Below are positions 16,126 through 24,862 of a stretch of DNA of 64,000 nucleotides, piece by piece (the first letter of the stretch is position 1; each line of letters opens with the position of its first letter). This DNA comes from Streptosporangiaceae bacterium (GTDB taxonomy: Bacteria; Actinomycetota; Actinomycetes; Streptosporangiales; Streptosporangiaceae): positions 1 to 64,000 of the forward strand of contig JAOPYK010000017.1 in NCBI GenBank assembly GCA_025964695.1. Direction: 5' to 3'. The position numbers and the translations under genes are program-made. A model generated the notes under the pieces. The model searched no databases. It was not told the origin of the DNA and was given only the letters and a program-made list of their open reading frames with translations.

Positions 16126-17543
16126 CTGGTGAGGGTTGGGAGGCGGTGCTCCCGCCCTGCCACGGAGCGCAGGAGACGGTCGAAGAGCAGCGTGTGCATC
16201 ACGCGGGCCAGATGCCAGTAGGCCTCCCCGGCCAGCCCGCGTGGCCGGAACACCAGCCGCTGAACCAGAACCGGTGGGTCGGTGTACTCCACCCGCAGTT
16301 CCAGATGAGCCTCCCCGGGCATTCTCGTCTCCGCCCGCAACCTCAATGACCGGCCGGCCTGGACCTGCTCGATCCGCCAGATGCCCCGCATGTCCCCGGC
16401 CCGAGGCTCGGCGGCGCCCGCCGGTCCCCGCTGCGGGCGCCTGGTGCCGAAGAGCCTGCCCAGGAGACCGCCCGTCCGTCCCGCTCCGGACCGGGCCCGG
16501 CCCGCGTCCCCGCCCAGCGTCGCCGCCACCTGCCAGGCCCGCTCCGGCGTCACGTCGACCGTGGCCCGGCTCTCGGTGGAATGCTCGGCCCCACCGGCCC
16601 ACCGGGGGTCGGTGGACAGGACATCGGAGGCGGGCGCCTGCGGGGACAGGGCCCGTCGTAGTGCCTCGTCGATGCCGAGCAGGCCGGTGGGCGGGTCGGG
16701 GACCAGCTCCGCGATGTCGTGGTCCCGGCAGACGACCTCGTTGCGCAACGAGTCGACCAGCGGCCGGGCCATCGCGCCGGGAACCGGTGTGATCAGGCCC
16801 ACCCAGAGGCTGGACAGCCGGGGGCTGAGCAGCGGCACCGGGAGGACCAGCCGGCGGATCAGCCCGGCGGCGGCCGCGTAGCGCTGCATCATGTCCTGGT
16901 AGTCGATGATGTCGGGGCCGCCGATGTCGAAGTCACGGTCGATGCCGGCGGGCAGGCTCGCCGCCTCCGTGAGGTAGTGCAGCACGTCGTCGATGGCGAC
17001 CGGCTGGATCTGGGTCCGCACCCAGGACGGGGTCACCATCACGGGCAGCCGTTCGGTGAGATACCGCAGCATCTCGAACGACACCGAACCCGTCCCGATG
17101 ATGACAGCGGCCCGCAGCGCCACCGTTGGCACCCCGTCCTGGCGCAGGATCCTGCCCACCTCCGCCCGGGAGGTCAGATGGGCCGACAGCCGGGCGTTCC
17201 CCGCATCGCCCAGGCCGCCGAGATAGACGATCCGGCGGACCCCGGCCTCCCGCGCCGCCGCGGCGAACCGATGGGCCATCTCCCGGTCACGGGCCGCGAA
17301 GTCGGCCCCGGTGTCGATGGCGTGCACGAGGTAGTAGGCCACGTCCACGCCCGACAGCGCCCGGGTCAGTCCGGTGCCGTCGAAGAGGTCGGCCTCGGCC
17401 ACCTCGACCAGCCCCCGCCACGCCGCACCGTCCAGCTTCGCGGGGTTCCGCGCGAGGCAGCGCACCTCGGCCCCGGCCTCCAGCAGTCTCGGCACCAGCC
17501 TGCCGCCGATGTAACCCGTCGCCCCCGTAACGAGTACACGCAT
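16122..17543 (-). CDS. NAD(P)-binding protein fused to DUF2867 (SRPBCC-like) domain
   Basis: The 473-residue protein starts MRVLVTGATGYIGGRLVPRLLEAG, an atypical short-chain/NmrA-like Rossmann fold (residues 1 to about 290, with YYLVHA and VYLGGLGD). Its C-terminal domain (about 330-470) starts ESRATVDVTPERAWQVAATLGG and ends LVFRPRGLAGEAYWHLARVMHTLLFDRLL, typical of DUF2867 proteins such as E. coli YbjT. Enzyme function is unknown. I chose the ATG at 17543 with GGGGAG close upstream rather than the one at 17555. It is co-transcribed with the following membrane-protein gene. Confidence 0.85.
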   Translation of the reverse strand: MRVLVTGATGYIGGRLVPRLLEAGAEVRCLARNPAKLDGAAWRGLVEVAEADLFDGTGLTRALSGVDVAYYLVHAIDTGADFAARDREMAHRFAAAAREAGVRRIVYLGGLGDAGNARLSAHLTSRAEVGRILRQDGVPTVALRAAVIIGTGSVSFEMLRYLTERLPVMVTPSWVRTQIQPVAIDDVLHYLTEAASLPAGIDRDFDIGGPDIIDYQDMMQRYAAAAGLIRRLVLPVPLLSPRLSSLWVGLITPVPGAMARPLVDSLRNEVVCRDHDIAELVPDPPTGLLGIDEALRRALSPQAPASDVLSTDPRWAGGAEHSTESRATVDVTPERAWQVAATLGGDAGRARSGAGRTGGLLGRLFGTRRPQRGPAGAAEPRAGDMRGIWRIEQVQAGRSLRLRAETRMPGEAHLELRVEYTDPPVLVQRLVFRPRGLAGEAYWHLARVMHTLLFDRLLRSVAGREHRLPTLTR

Positions 17544-17985
17544 GCTCCCCGCCATGCCCAGCGGCTCGCCAGGTCATGCGTGATCTCATCGCCCGTCCCG
17601 CCGCTCGGGGCCGCACGGTGGGGTCACGCTGATGGTCGTCCCAAGGTGAACGACGCCTCGAAATGGATGCAGCCCAAGCGTCACAGCCTGTCGGCAGGCC
17701 GCCGGGCCGGCCGAACGGCGCGACGGTGAAGCTGTGGCAGCCGGACGCTGGACCCGCAAACCCTGCCCGGAATGGGACGGATGGCCGTGTTCACCGATCC
17801 CGACGGCAACCCGGTCGGCCTGTTGAGCCCCTGACATTCGAGGGCCGCGGCACCCCGACGACCTGACCTCTCCGTCCCCGAGACAGGATCCGCCCCAGAC
17901 GCAGGAGAGGTCAGCCCTGGTTTCGCCCCGATTCGGGACATACCGCTTTTGGCTCCGGAGAAGAGCCGTGCCTGCGGTGACGGTC
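17544..17985. other. Intergenic region with decayed sequence
   Basis: No intact gene is visible. The plus strand holds the end of a VOC-type gene (separate entry), and the rest shows no convincing coding pattern on either strand. It separates the DUF2867 operon from the 3' end of the purine permease gene. Confidence 0.5.
17750..17834 (+). pseudogene. 3' remnant of a VOC-family gene
   Basis: The plus-strand frame ending with TGA at 17832-17834 reads PGMGRMAVFTDPDGNPVGLLSP. This is the typical C-terminal beta-strand pair of VOC/PhnB-like proteins (PGxGRxAVFxDPDGNxxGL). Nothing recognisable precedes it in any frame, so only the last 25 codons survive. Confidence 0.6.
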
Positions 17986-19422
17986 TCAGACGCCCAGCAG
18001 TCTCTCGATCGGGGAGATGGCGAAGTAGGCGGTGAAGAGGATGACCACGGGCCAGAGCGCGAGGTGGATGTCACGCCATTTGCCCTGGCCTGCTTTGATC
18101 GCCGCGTAGGCGATCAATCCACTCCCGATCCCGTTGGTGATCGAATAGCTGAACGGCATCAGCACGATGGTGAGGAACGCCGGGATGGCGATCGCGAGGT
18201 CGGACCAGTCGATCTTCGCTACCTGGGTCATCATCAGGGCGCCGACCACCACCAGTGCGGGCGCTGCGGCCTGGGCGGGGACCACGGAGGCGAGGGGGGT
18301 CAGGAACAGGCTGCCGGTGAACAGCAGCCCGGTGACGATGTTCGCCAGGCCGGTACGGGCTCCCTCACCGACGCCGGCCGCCGACTCCACGAACACCGTG
18401 TTGGCCGAGGAACTGGTAATGCCGCCGATGGCGGCCGAGACGCCGTCGACGGCCAGGATGCGGCCGAGCCTCGGCACCTTGCCGTCCTCCCCGATCAGCC
18501 CGGCCTCGTCGCAGATGCCGAGGATGGTGCCCATCGCGTCGAAGAAGCCGGAGAGCACGAGCGTGAACAGCACGACCAGCGCGGTGACGACGCCCGCGCG
18601 GCCGAAACCGCCGAACAGGTCGACCTTGCCGAGCAGCGCGAAGTCGGGGGCGGAGAACAGCTTGTGCGGTGCCTTGGGAACGACGGTGCCCCAGGCCTTG
18701 TCCGGGATGGTGGCGGTCGCGTTCACGATGACGGCCAGCAGACCGGCCGCCGCGATGCTGATGAGGATCGCGCCCGGGACGCCCCGGGTATACAGCACGA
18801 TCATCAGCAGCAGGCCGAGAACGAACACCAGGACCGGCCAGCCCTCCAGATGGCCGTTCCTGCCGAGGGTGAGCGGCGTCCCCGTGGCCGCCCCCACGAA
18901 TCCCGCGTCGACCAGGCCGATCAGCGCGATGAAACAGCCGATGCCGACCGCGATGGCGTGCTTGAGCGGCAACGGGATGGCGTTCATGATGCGTTCGCGC
19001 AGCCCGGTGAGGGCCAGCACGACGATGACCGCGCCCTCGAGGACCACCAGGCCCATGGCCTGCGGCCAGGTCATGTGCGGGGCGGCCTGGAACGCGACCA
19101 CGGCGTTGATCCCGAGCCCCGCGGCCAGCGCCAGCGGGACGTTGCCGACCAGCCCCATCAGGACGGTGGCGACGGCCGCCGACAGGGCTGTCATCGTGGT
19201 GAGCTGCGGGATGGACAGGCCCGCGCCGGTGACGTCCTTGGCGCCGCCCAGGATGATCGGGTTCAGCAGGATGATGTACGCCATCGCCACGAAGGTGGTG
19301 ACGCCGCCGCGCACCTCTCGGGCGAGGGTGGTCCGGCGCTCCGTCAGCTCGAAGAACCGGTCCAGCGTGCCGCGGCGCCCCGGCGTCTCGTGCTCACCGC
19401 TGGGCCGCTCCACGTGCGTCAT
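17986..19422 (-). CDS. NCS2-family purine (adenine/guanine/hypoxanthine-type) permease
   Basis: The 478-residue protein has about 12-13 hydrophobic segments. AzgA-branch NCS2 signatures are present: RRTTLAREVRGGVTTFVAMAYIILLNP near the N-terminus, NVPLALAAGLGINAVVAF, and SSANTVFVESAAGVGEGARTGLA around helix 9-10. AzgA relatives import adenine, guanine or hypoxanthine by proton symport. The location directly downstream of the xanthine dehydrogenase genes supports purine uptake for catabolism. I start at the ATG at 19422 (GGAG 7 nt upstream). The gene is the last in the minus-strand purine operon, 115 bp from the preceding stop, so it may have its own promoter. Confidence 0.9.
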   Translation of the reverse strand: MTHVERPSGEHETPGRRGTLDRFFELTERRTTLAREVRGGVTTFVAMAYIILLNPIILGGAKDVTGAGLSIPQLTTMTALSAAVATVLMGLVGNVPLALAAGLGINAVVAFQAAPHMTWPQAMGLVVLEGAVIVVLALTGLRERIMNAIPLPLKHAIAVGIGCFIALIGLVDAGFVGAATGTPLTLGRNGHLEGWPVLVFVLGLLLMIVLYTRGVPGAILISIAAAGLLAVIVNATATIPDKAWGTVVPKAPHKLFSAPDFALLGKVDLFGGFGRAGVVTALVVLFTLVLSGFFDAMGTILGICDEAGLIGEDGKVPRLGRILAVDGVSAAIGGITSSSANTVFVESAAGVGEGARTGLANIVTGLLFTGSLFLTPLASVVPAQAAAPALVVVGALMMTQVAKIDWSDLAIAIPAFLTIVLMPFSYSITNGIGSGLIAYAAIKAGQGKWRDIHLALWPVVILFTAYFAISPIERLLGV

Positions 19423-19537
19423 CTGTGCTCCGATCAAAGGGCATGGCACGCCTTCTCCCCGCGATCAGATCGCATGACCGAGTGTGGAGCTGTTCCCCCG
19501 GCGCGCCCTCGCTTGGTCCGTCTGGGCGAGCCACAGG

Positions 19538-21826
19538 TTAGCTGCCCGTGATGTGTTCCGGGCGAACCGGTATCCGGGTAAGGGCCTTGCCGGACGCCGC
19601 CCGGACGGCCGCGACGATCGCCGGCGTCGAGGAGAGGGTCGGCGGTTCTCCCGCCCCGCGCAGCCCGTACGGCGCGAAGGGATCGGCGTGCTCGAGGACC
19701 TCCAGTTTCATCGGCGGCATGTCGAGAATGGTGGGAATCAGGTAGTCGGTGAACGACGGATTGCGGATGATCCCGCCGGAGACCTGGATCTCCTCCATCA
19801 GCGCCAGCCCGAGACCCTGGGCGGTGCCGCCGTGGATCTGCCCCTCCAGCGCCAGCGGGTTGAGGATCTTCCCCACGTCCTGCACGGCGGCCAGCTCCAC
19901 CACTTTGACCAGCCCCAGCTCCACGTCCACGTCCACGACGGCGCGGTGCACGCAGAAGGCGAACTGGACATGGGCGTCGCCCCGCCCGGTCAGCGGGTCC
20001 ATCGGCAAGGTCGGGCGGTGGCGGAACTCTCGGGTCTCCTCGACTGCCGTGTCGCCCAGGAGCTCGGCCAGGCCGGCGACGGCCCCCTCCGACGCGGACA
20101 CCACCTCGCCGTCCACGAGGGTGATCGCGTCCAGGGAGCGGCCCAGCCGCTTCTCAGCGAGTTCGCGGACCCGGTCCCGGACCGCCGCACAGGCGGTCTT
20201 GACCGCCCCGCCGGTCATGTACGACTGGCGCGAGGCGCTGGAGGAGCCGGCCGAGCCGACGCCGGTGTCCGCGGGCGCGACGGTCACCGTCCGCACCCCC
20301 AGCTCGGTCCGGGCGATCTGTTCTTGCACCGTGACCAGGCCCTGGCCGACCTCGGCGGCGGCGGTGTGCACCAGCACCGAGGGCTCCCCGCCGATGATCT
20401 CCAGCCGGACCCGGGCCGTGGAGTGGTCGTCGAACCCCTCGGAGAAGCAGATGTTCTTGATCCCGATGCCGTAGCCGACCCCCCGGACGACCCCCTCGCC
20501 ATGGGTGGTGTTGGCGGCGCCACCGGGCAGGTTCCGGATGTCACCGGTATCGGTGGCCGCGGGCATCGGGAACGCACCGGCCCGCTTCAGCAGATCCGCC
20601 AGCGGCGCCGGCATGTCCACGATCTGCCCGGTGGCGATCGGCGAGCCTTCGCTGATCGCGTTACGGATCCGTACCTCGACCGGGTCCAGCCCGCAGGCCT
20701 CCGCCAGCCTGTCCATCTGCGACTCGTACGCGAAGCAGGCCTGGACGGCACCGAAGCCGCGCATCGCGCCGCAGGGCGGGTTGTTGGTGTAGACGCCGTA
20801 CGCGTCCAGCGCGATGTTGGGCACCTCGTACGGCCCGACGCCCAGCGAGGCGGCGTTGCCGGTCACCGCCGGGGTGGTGGAGGCGTACGCTCCGCCGTCC
20901 AGGATGATCTCGGCCTTCACATAGACGAGCCTGCCGTCGCGGTCGGCACCGTGCTCGTAGCGCATCAACGCCGGATGCCGGTGCACGTGGCCGAAGAACG
21001 ACTCCTCCCGGCCGTAGACGATTCTCACCGGCTTGCCCGTGTGCAGGGCGAGCAGGCACGCGTGGACCTGCATGGACAGGTCCTCGCGGGCACCGAAGGC
21101 GCCGCCGACCCCGGCCAGGGTCAGCCGTACCTTGCCGGGCGGCAGCCCCAGGCACGGGGCGATCTGCTCTTGGTCGGCGTGCAGCCACTGGGTGGCGACG
21201 TAGAGGTCGACTCCGCCGTCCTCCGCGGGGACCGCCAGCCCCGACTCCGGCCCGAGGAAGGCCTGGTCCTGCATACCGACCTCGTATTCACCGGTCACGA
21301 CGACCTCGGCCCGCGCCCCGGCGGCGTCCCCGACGCGCATCGGCTGGTGCCGCACGACGTTGCCGCCGGGGTGCACCGCGGCGCAGTCCGGATCCAGCGC
21401 GGCACGACGGGCGTCGACGATCGGCTCGAGGACCTCGTAGTCGACCCGGATCCGGTCGCACGCGCGGCGCGCTGTCTCCGGATGGTCGGCAGCCACGATG
21501 GCCACGGGCTCGCCCTGGTAGCGCACCTCGCCGATGGCGAGCACCGGCTGGTCCCGGCGATCGAGCCCGTACGTCTTCTCGCCGGGTACGTCCTCGTGCG
21601 TGAGCACCGCGTGCACCCCGGGCAGCTTCAGTGCCTCGGTGATGTCCACGCCGAGAATCCGGGCCCGCGGATGCGGGCTGCGCAGCGTGGCGCCGTGCAG
21701 CATCCCGTCCATCCACAGATCCGAGGAGTAGGCGAACTCCCCGGTCACCTTGAGTATGCCGTCCGGCCTGGGCAGGCTGTCGCCGATCCCGCCCCGGACG
21801 GGCGCGCCGATCTGGATGTCGGTCAT
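19538..21826 (-). CDS. Xanthine dehydrogenase, molybdopterin-binding subunit
   Basis: The 762-residue protein is the large molybdenum cofactor subunit of a three-subunit xanthine dehydrogenase (PucD/XdhA type). Family motifs are PRPDGILKVTGEFAYSSDL at the N-terminus, GVGGAFGARED (Mo-pterin contact), CGAMRGFGAVQ, and the C-terminal GLRGAGEPPTL with the catalytic glutamate in GAGE. It oxidises hypoxanthine and xanthine to urate. The small subunits lie upstream, separated by the 8-oxoguanine deaminase gene and a 133-bp gap with nothing recognisable. No XdhC-type maturation chaperone is seen in the window. Confidence 0.93.
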   Translation of the reverse strand: MTDIQIGAPVRGGIGDSLPRPDGILKVTGEFAYSSDLWMDGMLHGATLRSPHPRARILGVDITEALKLPGVHAVLTHEDVPGEKTYGLDRRDQPVLAIGEVRYQGEPVAIVAADHPETARRACDRIRVDYEVLEPIVDARRAALDPDCAAVHPGGNVVRHQPMRVGDAAGARAEVVVTGEYEVGMQDQAFLGPESGLAVPAEDGGVDLYVATQWLHADQEQIAPCLGLPPGKVRLTLAGVGGAFGAREDLSMQVHACLLALHTGKPVRIVYGREESFFGHVHRHPALMRYEHGADRDGRLVYVKAEIILDGGAYASTTPAVTGNAASLGVGPYEVPNIALDAYGVYTNNPPCGAMRGFGAVQACFAYESQMDRLAEACGLDPVEVRIRNAISEGSPIATGQIVDMPAPLADLLKRAGAFPMPAATDTGDIRNLPGGAANTTHGEGVVRGVGYGIGIKNICFSEGFDDHSTARVRLEIIGGEPSVLVHTAAAEVGQGLVTVQEQIARTELGVRTVTVAPADTGVGSAGSSSASRQSYMTGGAVKTACAAVRDRVRELAEKRLGRSLDAITLVDGEVVSASEGAVAGLAELLGDTAVEETREFRHRPTLPMDPLTGRGDAHVQFAFCVHRAVVDVDVELGLVKVVELAAVQDVGKILNPLALEGQIHGGTAQGLGLALMEEIQVSGGIIRNPSFTDYLIPTILDMPPMKLEVLEHADPFAPYGLRGAGEPPTLSSTPAIVAAVRAASGKALTRIPVRPEHITGS

Positions 21827-21959
21827 CAGGTTTGCGGCATGGATACTGCAGCCTTGAGGCCGGGCAGGAAACGCCGCTCCCTCCCTTCGCGTGGGTCGAG
21901 GCCCGGCGCGTTCGCGGGGATGAGGCCTTCGGGCGAGGCGAAAGAGGCGCAAAGGGGCT

Positions 21960-23306
21960 TCACGAGGCCTCCATGATCGTGCGATGGGCGGCGGCCCCGG
22001 CCGCGCCGAGGGCCTCCTGTGAGGCCGTCCGGAGGGTGCCGTCCTCGACGACGATGCGGCCGCCGACCAGCAGCCGCGCGAGCGGGGGAGTGGGGCCGTG
22101 CACCAGCGCCACCAGCGGGTCGTCGATGGCGGCCCGTACGCCGTCGACGCGCCAGAGCGCGATGTCGGCGAGCTTCCCGGGTTCCAAGGTGCCGATCTCG
22201 TCCTGCCGCCCGAGGCAGCGGGCACCACCCAGCGTGCCGAGCTCCAGGGCCTGCCGGGCGGTCAGCGCCTTCGGTCCGCCCGCCGCGCGCTGGAACAGCA
22301 TGGCCTGCCGCAGCTCTCCCGCCAGCGGGGTCAGCTCACTGGAGGCCGCGCCGTCCACGCCGAGCCCCACCGGGGCGCCGGCCGCCAGCAGCGCCGAGAC
22401 CCGGGCGATGCCCGCGCCGATCCGGGCGTTGGAGGTGGGGCAGTGCGCGACCCCGGTGCCATGCGCGGCGAGCCGGCTGATGTCGCGGTCGTGCAGGTGC
22501 ACGCAGTGCGCGAACCAGACGTCGTCGCCGAGCCAGCCGAGCTTCTCCATGTAGTCGACCGGGGTGCACCCGAACTGCTCGAGGCAGTGCTCCTCCTCGT
22601 CGAGAGTCTCCGCGAGGTGCGTGTGCAGCCGTACGCCCGTGCGCCGGGCGAGTGCGGCCGCCTCGGTCATGAGCTCCTCGGTCACCGAGAACGGCGAGCA
22701 TGGGGCAACCGCCACCTGCAGCATCGAACCCGGAGACGGGTCGTGCCACCGGCCGATGGCCTCCTCGGTGGCGATCAGGGCCGCCTCGGTCTCCTCGACC
22801 ACCTCGTCGGGGGGCAGCCCGCCGTGCGAACGGCCCCGGTCCATCGAACCGCGGCACGGGTGGAACCGCACCCCCACCTCACGGGCCGCCTCGATCTCCG
22901 CCTCGAACAGGTCACCTCTCCCGGCGGGGAAGACGTAGTGGTGGTCACTGCTGGTCGTGCAGCCGGACAGCGCCAGCCAGCCCAGCCCGGCGCCCGCCGC
23001 GCCGCGCACCACCTCGGCGTCCATTCGGGCCCAGATCGGATAGAGCTCGGTGAGCCACTCGAAGAGGGTTCCGTCCGAGGCCATGCCCTGGGTGGCCCAC
23101 TGGTAGAGATGATGGTGGGTGTTGACCAGCCCGGGTGTCGCCAGGCAGCCGGAGGCGTCGATGTAGTCGAACCGTTCGCCCGGGGGCATCAGGGCGTTCG
23201 CGGGCCCCACCGACAGGATCCGGTCCCCCTCGATCACCAGGTGCCCGGAGGTGTACTCCTCACCTGACACCGTCACGATCGCGCAGTTCTCGATCACGGT
23301 CTTCAT
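21960..23306 (-). CDS. 8-oxoguanine deaminase-type amidohydrolase
   Basis: The 448-residue amidohydrolase contains NTHHHLYQWATQGMA (HxH metal ligands with the 8-oxoguanine deaminase-like context), HTHLAETLDEE, WFAHCVHLHDRD, AHCPTSNARIG and LGVDGAASSE (metal-binding Asp). This matches 8-oxoguanine deaminases, which give urate plus ammonia, and the related hydroxyatrazine hydrolase AtzB group. The position between xanthine dehydrogenase subunit genes favours a purine substrate. It overlaps the 2Fe-2S subunit gene by 4 bp (ATGA). Guanine deaminase activity remains possible because no other guanine deaminase gene is visible here. Confidence 0.85.
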   Translation of the reverse strand: MKTVIENCAIVTVSGEEYTSGHLVIEGDRILSVGPANALMPPGERFDYIDASGCLATPGLVNTHHHLYQWATQGMASDGTLFEWLTELYPIWARMDAEVVRGAAGAGLGWLALSGCTTSSDHHYVFPAGRGDLFEAEIEAAREVGVRFHPCRGSMDRGRSHGGLPPDEVVEETEAALIATEEAIGRWHDPSPGSMLQVAVAPCSPFSVTEELMTEAAALARRTGVRLHTHLAETLDEEEHCLEQFGCTPVDYMEKLGWLGDDVWFAHCVHLHDRDISRLAAHGTGVAHCPTSNARIGAGIARVSALLAAGAPVGLGVDGAASSELTPLAGELRQAMLFQRAAGGPKALTARQALELGTLGGARCLGRQDEIGTLEPGKLADIALWRVDGVRAAIDDPLVALVHGPTPPLARLLVGGRIVVEDGTLRTASQEALGAAGAAAHRTIMEAS

Positions 23307-23857
23307 CCGACGCCGCCCCCGCTCTCCTGCGCGATCTCATGGTCCGTGCCGCCGCCCGCGCGATCACGACCGTTGGCGGCCGCCTTCCGCGCCGCGGCCA
23401 GCCGGACGGCATCGAGGATCTTCTCGTAGCCGGTGCACCGGCACAGGTTCCCGGCCAGCGCCTCCCGGATCTCCGGGTCGCCGGGGGCGTCGCATCCCGC
23501 ACCGATGGTGCGTTCCAGCAGGTCATGGGTCTGCACCAGCAGTCCCGGGGTGCAGAACCCGCACTGTACGGCACCGGCGTCCACGAACGCCTCCTGCACC
23601 GGGTCGAGGCCGCCCTCATTGCCGAGGCCCTCGACGGTCCGTACGTCGCGGCCCTCGGCCTGCCCGGCCGCCACCAGGCAGGCGCACACCGGCACGCCGT
23701 CCAGATAGACCGTGCAGGACCCGCATTCGCCCTGCTCACAGGCGTTCTTCGAACCGGGCAGCCCGCACCGGTCGCGGAGCACGAACAGCAGGGATTCGCC
23801 CTCCCACACGTCGTCGGCGGCCTGGGGCCGGCCGTTGACGGTGAAGCTCACGCGCAT
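23303..23857 (-). CDS. Xanthine dehydrogenase, 2Fe-2S subunit
   Basis: The 184-residue protein has both iron-sulfur clusters of the XdhC/CoxS type. The plant-ferredoxin cluster is in GSKNACEQGECGSCTVYLDG (C-x4-C-x2-C, with the fourth Cys in VCACL). The second cluster uses CGFCTPG and CRCTGY in the alpha-helical C-terminal domain. It passes electrons from the Mo centre to the FAD subunit. It overlaps the FAD-subunit gene by 10 bp upstream and the deaminase gene by 4 bp downstream. The final 25 residues are a Gly/Arg-rich tail beyond the usual family end. Confidence 0.95.
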   Translation of the reverse strand: MRVSFTVNGRPQAADDVWEGESLLFVLRDRCGLPGSKNACEQGECGSCTVYLDGVPVCACLVAAGQAEGRDVRTVEGLGNEGGLDPVQEAFVDAGAVQCGFCTPGLLVQTHDLLERTIGAGCDAPGDPEIREALAGNLCRCTGYEKILDAVRLAAARKAAANGRDRAGGGTDHEIAQESGGGVG

Positions 23858-24741
23858 CGCAGTTCCCTCCAGGTCCAGTTCAGCGTGCGGCGGGCCAGCA
23901 CCGAGAGAGCGTGACGGCGGTACGCCGCCGTACCCCGCACGTCATCGATGGGGCTCGCGGCGGCCGCGACCAGCTCACCGAACCGGACGGCCACCTCCTC
24001 GTCGAGCGGGCCGTCCCAGTCCAGGTCACGAGCCAGCAGCTCCTCGGCCTCCCGGGCGCGTACCGGAGTCGGAGCCGCCGAGCCGATCCCGGTGCCCGCC
24101 CGCCGCTCCGCGGGGTTCAGCGCCAGTGAGAACGAGCACACCGCGATCACCATGGCGTTCCGGGTACCGATCTTGGAGAACTGCTGTGGTCCCGCGGCCA
24201 CCGGCACCCGGACCGCGCGGATCAGCTCATCCGGCTCCAGAGTGCTCCTCCTGCGCGGCGTCCCGGGGGGCGCGGCCCCGGACGGGCTCGCCGGGATCCG
24301 GAAGAACTCGCCGATCGGTATCGCGCGTGCGCCCCGGACCGACTCCACCTCGACGGTGGCCCCGGTCGCCAGCAGCGGCGGATGGGCGTCCCCGGCGGGT
24401 GAGGCCGAGCCGAGATTGCCGCCGACCGTGCCCCGATTACGGATCTGCGGCGAGCCGACCGTACGGGAGGCCATGGCCAGGCCCGGCAGGACCTCGCCCA
24501 GCTCCTCGATGATCTGGGTGTACGGTACGCCGGCGCCGAGCCGTACGGCCCCGCCGTCGCGATCCCACCCCGACAGCTCGGGGATCGCGGTCAGGTCGAG
24601 CAGCGCCTCGGGGCGAGGCCGGCCGAAGTTCATCTCCACCATCACGTCGGTGCCACCCGCGATGGGCCGGGCGCCGGGCCGCTCGGCCTTCGCGGCCAGT
24701 GCCTCCGCCCAGGTGACCGGTCTCAGGAAGTGCATGTGCAT
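23848..24741 (-). CDS. Xanthine dehydrogenase, FAD-binding subunit
   Basis: The 297-residue protein has the FAD-binding motifs of the CoxM/XdhB family: ARPIAGGTDVMVEM, and TVGSPQIRNRGTVGGNLGSASPAGDAHPPLLATGA. The C-terminal CO-dehydrogenase flavoprotein domain starts around FSKIGTRNAMVIAVCSF. A Pro/Ser/Arg-rich insert (about residues 148-162) breaks the usual LxPGEL-like turn. It is the first of the three subunit genes and follows uricase after a 121-bp gap carrying direct repeats. Confidence 0.92.
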   Translation of the reverse strand: MHMHFLRPVTWAEALAAKAERPGARPIAGGTDVMVEMNFGRPRPEALLDLTAIPELSGWDRDGGAVRLGAGVPYTQIIEELGEVLPGLAMASRTVGSPQIRNRGTVGGNLGSASPAGDAHPPLLATGATVEVESVRGARAIPIGEFFRIPASPSGAAPPGTPRRRSTLEPDELIRAVRVPVAAGPQQFSKIGTRNAMVIAVCSFSLALNPAERRAGTGIGSAAPTPVRAREAEELLARDLDWDGPLDEEVAVRFGELVAAAASPIDDVRGTAAYRRHALSVLARRTLNWTWRELRCA

Positions 24742-24757
24742 GGCCTCAGGTGTCTAG

Positions 24758-24819
24758 GGCGCTCGCTGCGCTCGAGCGGTTGGCAGGCGCTCACGTGTTC
24801 ATGGCGCTCGCTGTGCTCG
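24758..24819. repeat. 17-bp direct repeats (GGCGCTCGCTGYGCTCG) between uricase and the FAD-subunit gene
   Basis: GGCGCTCGCTGCGCTCG at 24758-24774 recurs with one change at 24803-24819. Each copy contains alternating GCTCG units. They lie in the only non-coding gap upstream of the xanthine dehydrogenase genes. Confidence 0.75.
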
Positions 24820-24862
24820 CGTGGCCGGCACGTGCTTTGGGGCGGTGGGCTGCTGGTCACCG

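Noticed and set aside
19484-21976. A plus-strand open frame of about 830 codons opposite the xanthine dehydrogenase Mo subunit gene
   Set aside because: Asp/His/Arg-rich composition typical of an antisense shadow. It covers the real gene plus its flanks without any family motif.
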